64,000 nucleotides of DNA from Enterococcus dispar ATCC 51266 (GTDB lineage: Bacteria > Bacillota > Bacilli > Lactobacillales > Enterococcaceae). Shown here piece after piece: positions 33,796 to 42,053 of the stretch (within the stretch, counting starts at the first letter, position 1; each line of letters opens with the position of its first letter). The translations under genes were made by a program, and so were the position numbers. The DNA is taken from positions 898,101 through 962,100 of the forward strand of contig NZ_KE136354.1 in NCBI RefSeq assembly GCF_000406945.1, in the 5' to 3' direction. The notes under the pieces were generated by a model, which was not told the origin of the DNA, made no database searches, and worked only from the letters and a program-made list of their open reading frames with translations.

Positions 33796-34464
33796 TTATA
33801 TTAATTTTTTTTCAACGATTTGCAACTTATCATCAAATTCATAAACGATTGGTTGAGCATTGGGAATAGCAATGCTAGCCAATTGATTATCCGGTACTTC
33901 TTCCAAGTATTTTACTAATGCTCGTAAACTATTACCGTGACCTGCCACCAAAATATTTTTACCATCCAATAAAAGTGGCGCTATCTGATCTTGCCACAAG
34001 GGCACAACCCGTTTTAGTGTTTGCGCTAAACTTTCACCTTTAGGCAGATCTTGGGATGCTAATGCTTGGTATCTTCGGTCAAATGTCTGACTGTTTTCTA
34101 ACGGTGGTATTTCCCAATATCCGCGGCGCCATTTTTTCACTTGTTCGACGCCATAAAGAGCTGACATTTCATCTTTATTTTTACCGATTAACGCGCCATA
34201 ATGGCGTTCGTTTAATCGCCACGTTTTTGTAACCGGTACCCATAATTGATTACATTCTTCTAACACCACTTGACTAGTTAGAATTGCCCGTTTTAAAACG
34301 GAAGTAAACACCGCATCAAATTGAATATTTTCAGCACTAATTTTCTTACCTGCATTTTTTGCTTGTACCTTTCCTTTTTCCGTTAAAGGAACATCAAGCC
34401 AACCGGTCCAATAATTTTCAAAATTTGCAATACTTTCACCGTGGCGTATCAATACAACTTTCAT
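33796..34464 (-). CDS. gpmA: 2,3-bisphosphoglycerate-dependent phosphoglycerate mutase
   Basis: This 222-residue glycolytic enzyme interconverts 3- and 2-phosphoglycerate. It has LIRHGESIANFENYWTGWLD with the phospho-histidine His8, the family's TSVLKRAILT, the catalytic acid in RLNERHYGALIGKNKDE, and VAGHGNSLRALVKYLE with the second histidine. The WTGW and RHYG motifs set it apart from the broad phosphatase at 22738. It is slightly shorter than E. coli GpmA. AAGGAGG precedes the ATG. It may be one of several copies in the genome. Confidence 0.9.
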   Translation of the reverse strand: MKVVLIRHGESIANFENYWTGWLDVPLTEKGKVQAKNAGKKISAENIQFDAVFTSVLKRAILTSQVVLEECNQLWVPVTKTWRLNERHYGALIGKNKDEMSALYGVEQVKKWRRGYWEIPPLENSQTFDRRYQALASQDLPKGESLAQTLKRVVPLWQDQIAPLLLDGKNILVAGHGNSLRALVKYLEEVPDNQLASIAIPNAQPIVYEFDDKLQIVEKKLI

Positions 34465-34530
34465 CTTGCCGCCTCCTTATCTCTATTATCCCAGTAATAA
34501 AAAGAAATGTCATGAAAAAATTGAAAATTC

Positions 34531-34560
34531 TTGCAAAACCTCTTTGAAAAAGCTTGTATT
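34531..34560 (+). promoter_or_regulatory. Promoter of the MATE pump gene
   Basis: TTGCAA (34531-34536), 18-base spacer, TGTATT (34555-34560). Confidence 0.5.
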
Positions 34561-34580
34561 TGGTAGCGGTTATGCTACCA
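34561..34580. promoter_or_regulatory. Candidate repressor site in the MATE promoter
   Basis: A perfect inverted repeat TGGTAGC-N6-GCTACCA begins right after the -10 box, where a bound repressor would block transcription. No T run follows, so it is not a terminator. The regulator is not known. Confidence 0.5.
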
Positions 34581-34645
34581 TTTACTTTGCTTAGGTAACA
34601 CTGTAGAAAAAAATAATAAATTTACCAAAAAATAGGAGTAACGAA

Positions 34646-36001
34646 ATGAAAGATTTGACAAAAGGAACACCTGCCAAACTGATTTTTATGTTTACCATTC
34701 CGTTGTTTGTGGGAAATGTTTTTCAACAATTTTACAATATGGTCGACATGATTATCGTCGGCCAAACTATCGGCAAAGATGCTCTCGCTGCTGTTGGCTC
34801 CACCGGAAGTATTACGTTTTTAATCATAGGCTTTGCTCAAGGCTTAACAGCAGGACTTTCAATTATTACCGCACAACGTTTTGGTGCTAAGGACTACAAA
34901 AGTGTTAAAAAAAGTTTTGCCGCAAGCCTTGTGATTAGTTTAATTGTCACACTTATTTTAACCTTGTTAAGTTTAATTTTTCTCCGTCCTTTACTGCTTA
35001 TTATGCAGACACCACCCGAAATTTTTGATCAAGCTCAAGAATTTATCTCTGTCATTTTAGGTGGGATGTTTGCTGCGATGGCATTTAACCTTTTAAGTAA
35101 CATGGTCCGAGCTTTGGGTGACAGCCGCACCCCTTTGTTCTTTTTGATTTTTGCCGTTATTATTAACGTTGTTCTCGATTTGGTTTTCATCACACAGTTT
35201 AATATGGGGGTGGCCGGTGCAGGTTATGCTACAGTTATTGCGCAGATGTCAGCTAGTTTAATGTGTTTTATTTATATTAAACGACGTATCCCATTGCTAC
35301 AAATTAGTAAAAGTGACTTTAAGGATTTAAAAGAAGAATATCGCGTTCATTTAAATGCTGGTTTACCAATGGCCTTTCAAGCCTCGATTATCGCAATTGG
35401 TGCGGTTATTTTACAATCAGCACTTAACAGTTTAGGAACAGATGCGGTAGCAGCTCAAGCAGCTGCCGGCCGAATTGATCAATTTGCTACGCAACCAATG
35501 ATGAGCTTCGGGGTTACGATGGCCACCTTTACCGCACAAAATTATGGTGCTAAAGAATACGGCCGCATCCTTGAAGGTGTTAAGCAGTGTTTGATTATGA
35601 GTATTATTTTCAGTATTGTTGCTGGCATTGTTGTGATTACATTTGGTGATTCTTTTGTGGCTTTATTTGTCAGTCGTAGTGAAACAAAGGTTTTTGAGCT
35701 TTCACGAATTTACTTTCTTATCGTGGCCAGTTTGTACTGGATATTAGCCATTCTGTTTATTTTGCGTTATACCTTACAAGGATTAGGACAAACCAAAATC
35801 CCAACAATCGCCGGCATCATGGAGTTAATCATGCGTTCTTTTGCAGCAATTGTTTTAACCCATTATTTTCAATATCCAGGTGCGGCAGCAGCCTCACCAC
35901 TTGCTTGGGCAGGTTCTGTGATTGTTTTATTGTATTCTTATATTAAAGCGATCAAAGAGTTACGACGCTTAGACCACGAACAAAAAATGCAACTAAATTG
36001 A
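34646..36001 (+). CDS. MATE-family multidrug/metabolite efflux protein
   Basis: This 451-residue inner-membrane transporter has twelve hydrophobic helices arranged as two halves, each opening with the family pattern (PAKLIFMFTIPLFVGNVFQQFYNMVDMIIVGQ at the start, AGLPMAFQASIIAIGAVILQSALN in the middle; both quoted in part only by position 10-40 and about 233-258). It is of the DinF/NorM-like Firmicute type driven by sodium or protons. AGGAG precedes the ATG. The palindromic promoter suggests regulated expression. Confidence 0.92.
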   Translation: MKDLTKGTPAKLIFMFTIPLFVGNVFQQFYNMVDMIIVGQTIGKDALAAVGSTGSITFLIIGFAQGLTAGLSIITAQRFGAKDYKSVKKSFAASLVISLIVTLILTLLSLIFLRPLLLIMQTPPEIFDQAQEFISVILGGMFAAMAFNLLSNMVRALGDSRTPLFFLIFAVIINVVLDLVFITQFNMGVAGAGYATVIAQMSASLMCFIYIKRRIPLLQISKSDFKDLKEEYRVHLNAGLPMAFQASIIAIGAVILQSALNSLGTDAVAAQAAAGRIDQFATQPMMSFGVTMATFTAQNYGAKEYGRILEGVKQCLIMSIIFSIVAGIVVITFGDSFVALFVSRSETKVFELSRIYFLIVASLYWILAILFILRYTLQGLGQTKIPTIAGIMELIMRSFAAIVLTHYFQYPGAAAASPLAWAGSVIVLLYSYIKAIKELRRLDHEQKMQLN

Positions 36002-36006
36002 ATCAA

Positions 36007-36073
36007 AAATACCCAATAATCGACTTCCAAACTATTGTGAAAATAGGTTGAAAGCAGATTACTGGGTATTTTC
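36007..36073. terminator. Bidirectional terminator between the MATE and PII-like genes
   Basis: AAAATACCCA (36007-36016) / TGGGTATTTT (36064-36073), extended by TAATC / GATTA, with a long loop. Confidence 0.8.
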
Positions 36074-36091
36074 TTCTTTGATAAGAAGCAA

Positions 36092-36460
36092 CTAATCTAA
36101 TAATTGATCCATATCGACAACTTTACGATAAGAATTAATTTCTGTAATGCCCATTACCTTATCAATATCAATACTAAAGCAAATACCATTGCCAGGTTGG
36201 TTAATTTTAATGCCTTTGCCAATGGCATCCATCACTTCATTGGTAAGACTATCTGGTACTAAAGTTAAGACAATATCTTTTTCAGGTTCAATTTCAATTC
36301 CAAAGAAACGTCCTTTATCATGTGACCCGGATCCTTTACCATGAAGCAAAGTCCCCCCATTTGCTCCAGCTTGTTTGGAATATTCAATGACGGCATCTCC
36401 TATGCCCCGTTCCACAATTGTAATAATCATTTCAAGATTCAATGCCACTGGTTTGTTCAT
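36092..36460 (-). CDS. PII-family signalling protein, DUF1538-associated
   Basis: This 122-residue GlnB-like protein has the PII core with beta1 (LEMIITIVERGIGDAVIEY, about 8-26), a T-loop region with GTLLHGKGSG and KGRFFGIEIEPEKDIVLTLVP, and the C-terminal ISIDIDKVMG strand. The uridylylated tyrosine of classical GlnB is absent. It overlaps the second DUF1538 gene by four bases, which argues that it regulates that membrane pair, much as GlnK regulates AmtB. The ligand (probably an adenine nucleotide or a cofactor) is unknown. Confidence 0.88.
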   Translation of the reverse strand: MNKPVALNLEMIITIVERGIGDAVIEYSKQAGANGGTLLHGKGSGSHDKGRFFGIEIEPEKDIVLTLVPDSLTNEVMDAIGKGIKINQPGNGICFSIDIDKVMGITEINSYRKVVDMDQLLD

Positions 36461-37212
36461 TTTTCAGCCTCCACTTTTACATCTTTTTGTTCTGCTCTTC
36501 TTTTATAAATATACCCTAACGCAAGTGTAGATAAAATCGGTGTTAAAGCAATTAATGCAACCACACCAAAGCCATCGATTAATGGGCTACGTCCTTCAAT
36601 TTCAGCAGCAATCGCAACAGCCATGGATAAGATAAAAGTCGAACACATGGGCCCTGTCGCAACGCCGCCATTATCAAATGCCATCGCCAAAAACATCTTA
36701 TCTACTTTTCTACCTAAAATAAATACAAGAATATAGCCTGGAATAAGAAAATAATACAAACTAAAGCCAGCTAATAAACGCCACATTGACAAGCTGACAG
36801 CAGCCCCAATTCCCAGAGAAACAACAGCTAGTAAAACTTTGCTACGGACAGTGCCGCCACTTTCTTCTTCTACTTGTTTGACCATCACATGAATTGCCGG
36901 CTCAGCAAATCCAACTAAAAATCCCATCAAAAAGCCTAATGGAATTAAAATCCAGTTGTAATCCAACTTGGCAATTTCACTACCTAGATATTGCCCGACA
37001 GGTACATAAGCAATATTTACACCATGGAGAAATAAAATTAAGCCCACGGTTGTAATGAGAAAACCTTTCAAAATTTGGACAAACTTTTTCTTATTTAATT
37101 TGAAACTGGTAAAATTCAACAAGACAAAGAGAAAAACGATCGGAAATATCGCCAATAAAACTTCTTTCATCATCGTGGTAAACCCGCTAAACACTTGTTG
37201 TAAAAAAATCAT
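36457..37212 (-). CDS. DUF1538 membrane protein, second subunit
   Basis: This 251-residue protein has six to seven hydrophobic helices and the DUF1538 signature GFLVGFAEPAIHVMVKQVEEESGG (first part near 92-105) and FDNGGVATGPM. It has the same architecture as the upstream gene, whose product it probably joins to form a two-domain permease-like complex; in other genomes the two halves are often fused. Its ATG overlaps the upstream stop codon by four bases, and the PII-like gene overlaps its own stop codon by four. Transport substrate unknown. Confidence 0.88.
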   Translation of the reverse strand: MIFLQQVFSGFTTMMKEVLLAIFPIVFLFVLLNFTSFKLNKKKFVQILKGFLITTVGLILFLHGVNIAYVPVGQYLGSEIAKLDYNWILIPLGFLMGFLVGFAEPAIHVMVKQVEEESGGTVRSKVLLAVVSLGIGAAVSLSMWRLLAGFSLYYFLIPGYILVFILGRKVDKMFLAMAFDNGGVATGPMCSTFILSMAVAIAAEIEGRSPLIDGFGVVALIALTPILSTLALGYIYKRRAEQKDVKVEAEK

Positions 37213-37892
37213 TGGAAGATCACCCCCAAGACCATAACAGCTAAGATTGGACCCAAAGAAGAAACCCCTACCATTCCAAAGCTGTCATTTTCACCCTTAC
37301 CTTGATGAATCATACTCGTTAATCCACTTGCTAACGCCAAAATAAAAGGGACAGTAACTGGTCCAGTCGTCACCCCACCCGCATCAAAAGCAATCGGCAT
37401 AAATTCTGGACTGGTAAAAAAGGACGCGATGAAAACTGCCACATAGCCCAGTAACATCATATGATAATAAGACATACGAAAGACCGTTCGTAATAATGCA
37501 AACGCTAAGAAAATTCCTGTTCCAACACTTACTACGCCAATCAAGACCGCTTTAGTGATAGCGCCTTCAGAAATTTCAGTGACTTGTTGGGCTAAAACTT
37601 GCACAGAGGGCTCCGCTATTGTAATTCCAATTCCAATTGAAAAGCCCAGACTAATCATAATTGCTAAGCTACGACGCTTAATCATATACTCTCCCACTAA
37701 TTCACCAACACGCAACATAGAGTACTCCGCTCCAAATAAAAACAGCGTCATCCCCACCATCATGATAGCTGCACCGATGATAAATGTCGCTAATTCATCA
37801 ATAGGCAGAGGTGCAAAAATAAAAGTCAAAATGACAATTAAGATTGTCATCGGTAAAATTGCCACAATTACTTCTTGAAAATTTTTCCGCAT
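37209..37892 (-). CDS. DUF1538 membrane protein, first subunit
   Basis: This 227-residue polytopic protein carries the matching motif SIGIGITIAEPSVQVLAQQVTE (about 85-105) and FDAGGVTTGPVTVPFILALASG. The AEPS/AEPA and GGV.TGP motifs, shared by both subunits, lie within membrane segments and could line a substrate path. It is the first gene of the three-gene operon. AAGGAGG precedes the ATG. Confidence 0.88.
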   Translation of the reverse strand: MRKNFQEVIVAILPMTILIVILTFIFAPLPIDELATFIIGAAIMMVGMTLFLFGAEYSMLRVGELVGEYMIKRRSLAIMISLGFSIGIGITIAEPSVQVLAQQVTEISEGAITKAVLIGVVSVGTGIFLAFALLRTVFRMSYYHMMLLGYVAVFIASFFTSPEFMPIAFDAGGVTTGPVTVPFILALASGLTSMIHQGKGENDSFGMVGVSSLGPILAVMVLGVIFQ

Positions 37893-38198
37893 ACAGTCCC
37901 TCCTTAATAAATGAAGTTGCTTTTAAAAATCCAATAACTTTAGTATACATGAAAATGACAAATAAAAAACAAAACTATGTATGTTTTTTAATAAAATGTG
38001 ATTTAAACTCATTTATTTATTAAGGATACTATTCTTTTAAAGCGAGTAAATCACTTATAAGTACACCCTTAGTCGGTGCAATTGTTAGAGGATATCATGA
38101 TTCAAATTTCTATTGATCAAAAGCATTCTATTCGTGCGAAAATACCACTTCATCACTAAAAAAGTGCTTATAATTAAAAAAATGAATTAGAACCTAAA
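37893..38198. other. Intergenic stretch, promoter region only
   Basis: TATACT at 37942-37947 (minus strand) is a likely -10 for the DUF1538 operon, with a poor -35. The rest is AT-rich with no supported gene. Confidence 0.4.
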
Positions 38199-38245
38199 AA
38201 AAACCAACATTCTTGTCTTCAACGAATGAAAACAAAAATGTTGGG
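38199..38245 (-). terminator. Terminator of the LysM/3D gene
   Basis: Minus strand CCAACATTTTTGT / ACAAGAATGTTGG with a long loop, followed by a T-rich tail. Confidence 0.8.
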
Positions 38246-38259
38246 TAGTAATGAATTGT

Positions 38260-38904
38260 TTAATTATCTAAAATTGTTACTTGAACTTGACGACGTCCCC
38301 AAGACTCACACTGTGCAGCTGTTGGAAAATGGACATCGATAATGTTACCTTGAATTGCTGAACCAGTATCAACAGCGTAAGCTTCGCCATATCCTTCAAC
38401 ATATAAGTGTGTCCCTAATGGGATGACACTTGGGTCAACTGCAACTGCCATTGGGTTTTCCAATAGGTTTTGACCGGTCGCAGTTACTGTTCCGCCACCT
38501 AGTGCATCGGCTGGATCAGAACTATAAGCCGTTGATTCCATCGTGATTGTCCGTCCAGAATAGGAATTGTTTGTACTTTGTGAAGTCGTAACAGCTTCCT
38601 TTTCATTTTGGGTTTCTGTCTGTGAAGCTGTCGTACTATTATCTACAGTAGTATTGGCTACATTAGCATCTGTATCAAATTTTAATACTTGGCCATCGAT
38701 AATTAGATCCACATTTTTAATATTGTTTGCTTTGGCAATTGTATTCACATGATTTGTATCTCCGTAATATTTTAAGGAAATACTTGTTAAAGTATCAGAA
38801 CTTGTAACAGTGTGTGCAACTTCTGCTGCATTGGCATTAACGCCAAAAGCTGCAAAGCCAGCTAAAATGGCAGTTGTGGCAAAAAGTGATTTTACTAATT
38901 TCAT
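38260..38904 (-). CDS. Secreted LysM and 3D-domain cell-wall protein
   Basis: This 214-residue exported protein has a signal peptide (residues 1-27, cleavage after NANA), one LysM peptidoglycan-binding domain (about 30-75, HTVTSSDTLTSISLKYYG), a Ser/Thr/Asn-rich linker, and a C-terminal 3D domain (about 118-214) with the three aspartates in DPSVIPLGTHLYV, VDTGSAI and IDVHF. 3D domains occur in Sps/MltA-like lytic transglycosylases. ATG at 38904 has AAGGAGC upstream; an in-frame TTG 39 bases earlier lies before it. A perfect WalR box lies upstream. Confidence 0.9.
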   Translation of the reverse strand: MKLVKSLFATTAILAGFAAFGVNANAAEVAHTVTSSDTLTSISLKYYGDTNHVNTIAKANNIKNVDLIIDGQVLKFDTDANVANTTVDNSTTASQTETQNEKEAVTTSQSTNNSYSGRTITMESTAYSSDPADALGGGTVTATGQNLLENPMAVAVDPSVIPLGTHLYVEGYGEAYAVDTGSAIQGNIIDVHFPTAAQCESWGRRQVQVTILDN

Positions 38905-38954
38905 ATATGAATTGCTCCTTTGTCTTTTCGATATTCGTCTCAAACGACTTCCAT

Positions 38955-38998
38955 ATCATAACAAGGAGCGAGAGCTGGTAGGTAACAACCACTTAACA
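38955..38998 (-). promoter_or_regulatory. Promoter with WalR box for the LysM/3D gene
   Basis: Minus strand TGTTAA-N5-TGTTAC (38982-38998) is a full match to the WalR consensus TGTWAH-N5-TGTWAH. A -10 TATGAT (38955-38960) lies 21 bases downstream, and the -35 position is poor, as expected for an activated promoter. WalRK is the essential wall-homeostasis two-component system of Firmicutes. Confidence 0.72.
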
Positions 38999-39253
38999 GA
39001 ATATTTCAAATCCACCAAAATTATTACAAAAAACCCCGTTTATTTAAAAAGGGAGGCTTTATTGCTTTTATACGTGGAAAAATACCACTTGAGAATTTTC
39101 TGACGATTGTCATAAAACACCTTTTCATTTTCCACTAAAAATTAAGAAACTTTTAAACGCGCACCATGTGACCCTTTTTGTTAGCAAACATTACAGAACT
39201 ATTAATTTGTTACCACTACATTAGCAACATATCAAAATAAAGTGGCATCCAAT

Positions 39254-39391
39254 CTATTTTTTCCTCGCATGAACTTTTATAAGTTTGTTTATCACCAACG
39301 TACCGCAAAAAATAAGTGTTACGGTTTGAATCATCTTATCCGACACATCTAATTGATAATGGAAATTTTTATTTTGCACCTGAACTTTCAC
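39254..39391 (-). CDS. Small single-helix membrane peptide (45 aa), unknown
   Basis: This short gene starts with GTG at 39391 behind a strong AGGAGG site seven bases away. The peptide has a polar N-terminal part (residues 1-20), one hydrophobic segment (about 21-37, VTLIFCGTLVI within it) and a basic C-terminal tail (HARKK). I do not recognise the family. It lies between the LysM/3D gene and the 2-hydroxyacid dehydrogenase gene with no evident partner. The ribosome site and membrane-peptide shape support a real gene. Confidence 0.55.
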   Translation of the reverse strand: MKVQVQNKNFHYQLDVSDKMIQTVTLIFCGTLVINKLIKVHARKK

Positions 39392-39496
39392 TTCTTCTCC
39401 TCCTAAATCAAACAACAAGCGCCTACTGCTCTTCTTAGCTTAATAAATCCAAAAATCATTTCTAAGGGCATAATCATATGGGTAACTTGGTGTTAT

Positions 39497-40462
39497 CTAT
39501 TTTTCATCTGCGTATTTTTGGATTTTTGCTGTATATTCTCGAATAATGTCCGCAGAATGATGGAATTTTTCTTCTTCACTGTCTGTCATATGAATTTCTA
39601 AAATATCAAAAACACCAGAACGATTCAAGACCGCTGGGACGCCTGCGAATATTCCAGTCTCGCCATATTCACCTTCTAATAAAGTTGAAACCGGAACGAT
39701 AGAATTTTCATCATACAAGACTGCTTTAATGATTCCCACACAGGCAGAAGCAATCCCATAATAAGTTGTTCCTTTGCGATTATAGATTTCCCAACCTTCT
39801 TGAGTCGTTTTATAGACGATCTCATCCAAATCAACATCTCCCACAAGCTCGGCATTATCTGCAATAATATCTGTGAAGGATTTACCGGCAATGGTTACAG
39901 TTGACCAAGGTACCATTAACGAATCGCCGTGTTCGCCTAATGCATACGCATAGACACTTCTAGGATCTACATCCACCATATCAGCTAAAAAGTTTTGCAA
40001 TCGGGCAGAGTCCACTGAAGTACCAGAACCAATTACTTGATTTTTTGGTAAGCCAGAAAGTTTGTAAACAAGATGAGCCAACATATCGACAGGATTTGAA
40101 ACCACCACAAAAATACCGTCAAAGCCGCTTTCCATAACTGGTTCAACAATTGATTTTGCAATCTTTGCACTAATGTCTAAAGTATCTAAGCGTGTTTGGC
40201 CAGCTTTTGGGGGAGCCCCAGCAGTAATTACGACAATGTCAGCATCACTACAGTCAGCATAACTGCCAGCTTTTACCCTGACATTCCGGTCTAAAAAGCG
40301 AATGGAATTACGTAAGTCTCGTACTTCTCCAGAGGCCTTTTCTGCATTAATATCTACCATCAATACTTCATCGCAAACCCCTTGTGTAATTATACTAAAG
40401 GCAGTAGAAGAACCCACCAGCCCACTACCAATAATAGCAACTTTTGATTTATTTATTCGCAT
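39497..40462 (-). CDS. L-lactate dehydrogenase-family L-2-hydroxyacid dehydrogenase
   Basis: This 321-residue cytosolic NAD-dependent enzyme of the LDH/MDH fold interconverts a 2-oxoacid and an L-2-hydroxyacid. It has the NAD motif GSGLVGSS (about 11-18), the loop TAGAPPKAGQTRLD, SNPVDMLA and the catalytic histidine in GEHGDSLM. At the substrate-determining loop position, lactate enzymes have Gln and malate enzymes Arg; here it is Pro (APPKAG), so the substrate may be a bulkier 2-oxoacid, as in hydroxyisocaproate dehydrogenases. ATG at 40462 is used because the GTG three codons earlier forms part of the GAGGTG site. Confidence 0.85.
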   Translation of the reverse strand: MRINKSKVAIIGSGLVGSSTAFSIITQGVCDEVLMVDINAEKASGEVRDLRNSIRFLDRNVRVKAGSYADCSDADIVVITAGAPPKAGQTRLDTLDISAKIAKSIVEPVMESGFDGIFVVVSNPVDMLAHLVYKLSGLPKNQVIGSGTSVDSARLQNFLADMVDVDPRSVYAYALGEHGDSLMVPWSTVTIAGKSFTDIIADNAELVGDVDLDEIVYKTTQEGWEIYNRKGTTYYGIASACVGIIKAVLYDENSIVPVSTLLEGEYGETGIFAGVPAVLNRSGVFDILEIHMTDSEEEKFHHSADIIREYTAKIQKYADEK

Positions 40463-40570
40463 ATCTTTCACCTCAAAATTATTTTAAACACATCATCATG
40501 TTATCAAAACATTGGCTACCTGACAAAGCATTGGTGTTTTTTTATTCCAAAAATCTTTTCTGAAATTTTC

Positions 40571-40599
40571 TTGACGTGATGAAATCTTTCCGCTAAACT
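40571..40599 (+). promoter_or_regulatory. Sigma-A promoter of the fluoride operon
   Basis: TTGACG (40571-40576), 17-base spacer, TAAACT (40594-40599). Transcription would start near 40606, just before the riboswitch. Confidence 0.75.
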
Positions 40600-40616
40600 A
40601 ACAACAGTTGAATATT

Positions 40617-40708
40617 CAGGGAATGATGATCTCCCATGGACTTATCCAAAACCGCTATTAAGCTAATGACTTCTACAAGTTTATTTGTAGAACCATTAGC
40701 TTTTTTTG
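40617..40708 (+). ncRNA. Fluoride riboswitch (crcB motif) with terminator
   Basis: The aptamer runs from CAGGGAATGATGATCTCCC (first stem, GGGA/TCCC around ATGATGATC) through a GGAC/ATCC hairpin to AAGCTAATGACTTCTAC. This agrees with the crcB-motif core, including the AGCTAATGACTyCTAC segment seen in the Bacillus cereus riboswitch. The 3' part forms a strong terminator, AAGCTAATG/ATTAGCTT and TTCTACAA/TTGTAGAA, then seven T. With fluoride bound, the terminator should not form and the exporter gene is read. Confidence 0.88.
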
Positions 40709-40778
40709 TTTTTATTTCATTATTAATAAAAGGAGTCTTTTCCTTGGTATTTAGCAAATCATTTTCAGGAGGATTTCA

Positions 40779-42053
40779 ATGCAAAAGAAAACAAGCGTCA
40801 CCATAGTAAAAGAAAGTGGAATTTTTTATGGTGCCGTTCTGATAGTCGCCGTAGTAACCGGTAGTGTATCTCATTTTTTATTAGCCGGGCTTACGTGGGT
40901 GGGTAATTTTCGGGATAGTCATTCCTATTTATTATATTTATTACCACTTCTTGGTGTACTTACGGCTTATACTTATCAAAACTACGGAAAAAATTCTGAC
41001 AAAGGAAACAACCTCATTATTGAAAGTATTCAAAAAGAAGCAGAAGTTCCTGTTCGAATGGGAGTTTTTACTTTTATTTTTACCCTTTTATCTCACTTAT
41101 TCGGAGCTTCAGTTGGTCGTGAAGGCAGTGCTGTTCAAATTGGGGGAGTAATTTCCAATAAGTTAGGCGAGTATCTAAAACTAACTAAGAAAAATCGAAA
41201 ATTATTAATTCACGCTGGAATTAGTGCAGGTTTTAGTTCAATTTTTGGAACACCTCTGGCTGGAGCCTTTTTTGGCATGGAAATGGCGTATATTGGAAAG
41301 ATCGAACGAAATGCACTTTTATCCTGTTTTACCGCAGCCTATATCGGAAATTTTACCGCCCTTGCCTGGGGAACGACTCATAGTCACCATTTCATTTCCC
41401 CGACAATCAATGTGTCGCCACAATTTATTCTTATCTTTCTTTTGGCTAGCATTCTTTTTGGCCTGGCAGGGCGACTTTTTGCTTATTTAACCCACACTCT
41501 AAAAAGGCTCTATCGGCAAATTTTCGGCAACTATTTATTAAGAGCAGTTATTACAGCACTCATTGTCGTTGTTCTAATGATAGTTTTTCAGGGACAAAAG
41601 TATGAAGGATTAAGTCTGTGGATGATGGATGATGCTTTTGCCGGCTTAGCAACAATTCCGCAAGCACTCTTTAAATTGCTGTTTACCAGCTTAAGTCTAG
41701 GTGCGGGTTTTCAAGGCGGAGAAGTAACACCGTTGTTTGATATTGGGGCTGCTTTAGGTTCGGGAATTGCATCAACTTTCCAATTATCGCCTAGCTTATT
41801 TGCCGCTGTTGGTATGATTTGTGTTTTTGGTTGTGCAGCCAATGCACCTTTAACAACTATTATGCTTGGTATTGATTTATTTGGTTCCAAAATGATCCCA
41901 TTTTATGTGGCAGGGGCATTTATCAGTTATCTTGTATCCGGACATCAAGGCATTTATACTGCACAATTGATCGTACGACCAAAATCTCTTTTTTTACAAC
42001 ATGACAAAGGATATCGCTTATCTGAATTACCTCAAAAAGGAAGTATCAAATGA
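40779..42053 (+). CDS. CLC-F type fluoride/proton antiporter
   Basis: This 424-residue membrane protein of the chloride-channel (CLC) superfamily belongs to the fluoride-exporting CLC-F branch. Its selectivity motif GREGSAVQIG lies at 113-122, with SAGFSSIFGTPLAGAFFGMEM (first residues about 149-165) and GAGFQGGEVTPLFDIGAALG farther on; no C-terminal CBS domains are present, as expected for this branch. AGGAGG precedes the ATG. The fluoride riboswitch upstream makes fluoride export very likely. Its stop codon overlaps the next gene by four bases. Confidence 0.93.
   Translation: MQKKTSVTIVKESGIFYGAVLIVAVVTGSVSHFLLAGLTWVGNFRDSHSYLLYLLPLLGVLTAYTYQNYGKNSDKGNNLIIESIQKEAEVPVRMGVFTFIFTLLSHLFGASVGREGSAVQIGGVISNKLGEYLKLTKKNRKLLIHAGISAGFSSIFGTPLAGAFFGMEMAYIGKIERNALLSCFTAAYIGNFTALAWGTTHSHHFISPTINVSPQFILIFLLASILFGLAGRLFAYLTHTLKRLYRQIFGNYLLRAVITALIVVVLMIVFQGQKYEGLSLWMMDDAFAGLATIPQALFKLLFTSLSLGAGFQGGEVTPLFDIGAALGSGIASTFQLSPSLFAAVGMICVFGCAANAPLTTIMLGIDLFGSKMIPFYVAGAFISYLVSGHQGIYTAQLIVRPKSLFLQHDKGYRLSELPQKGSIK

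Noticed and set aside
38097-38159. 20-codon plus-strand frame with a GAGGA-like site
   Set aside because: Too short, with no promoter, terminator or recognisable peptide features.
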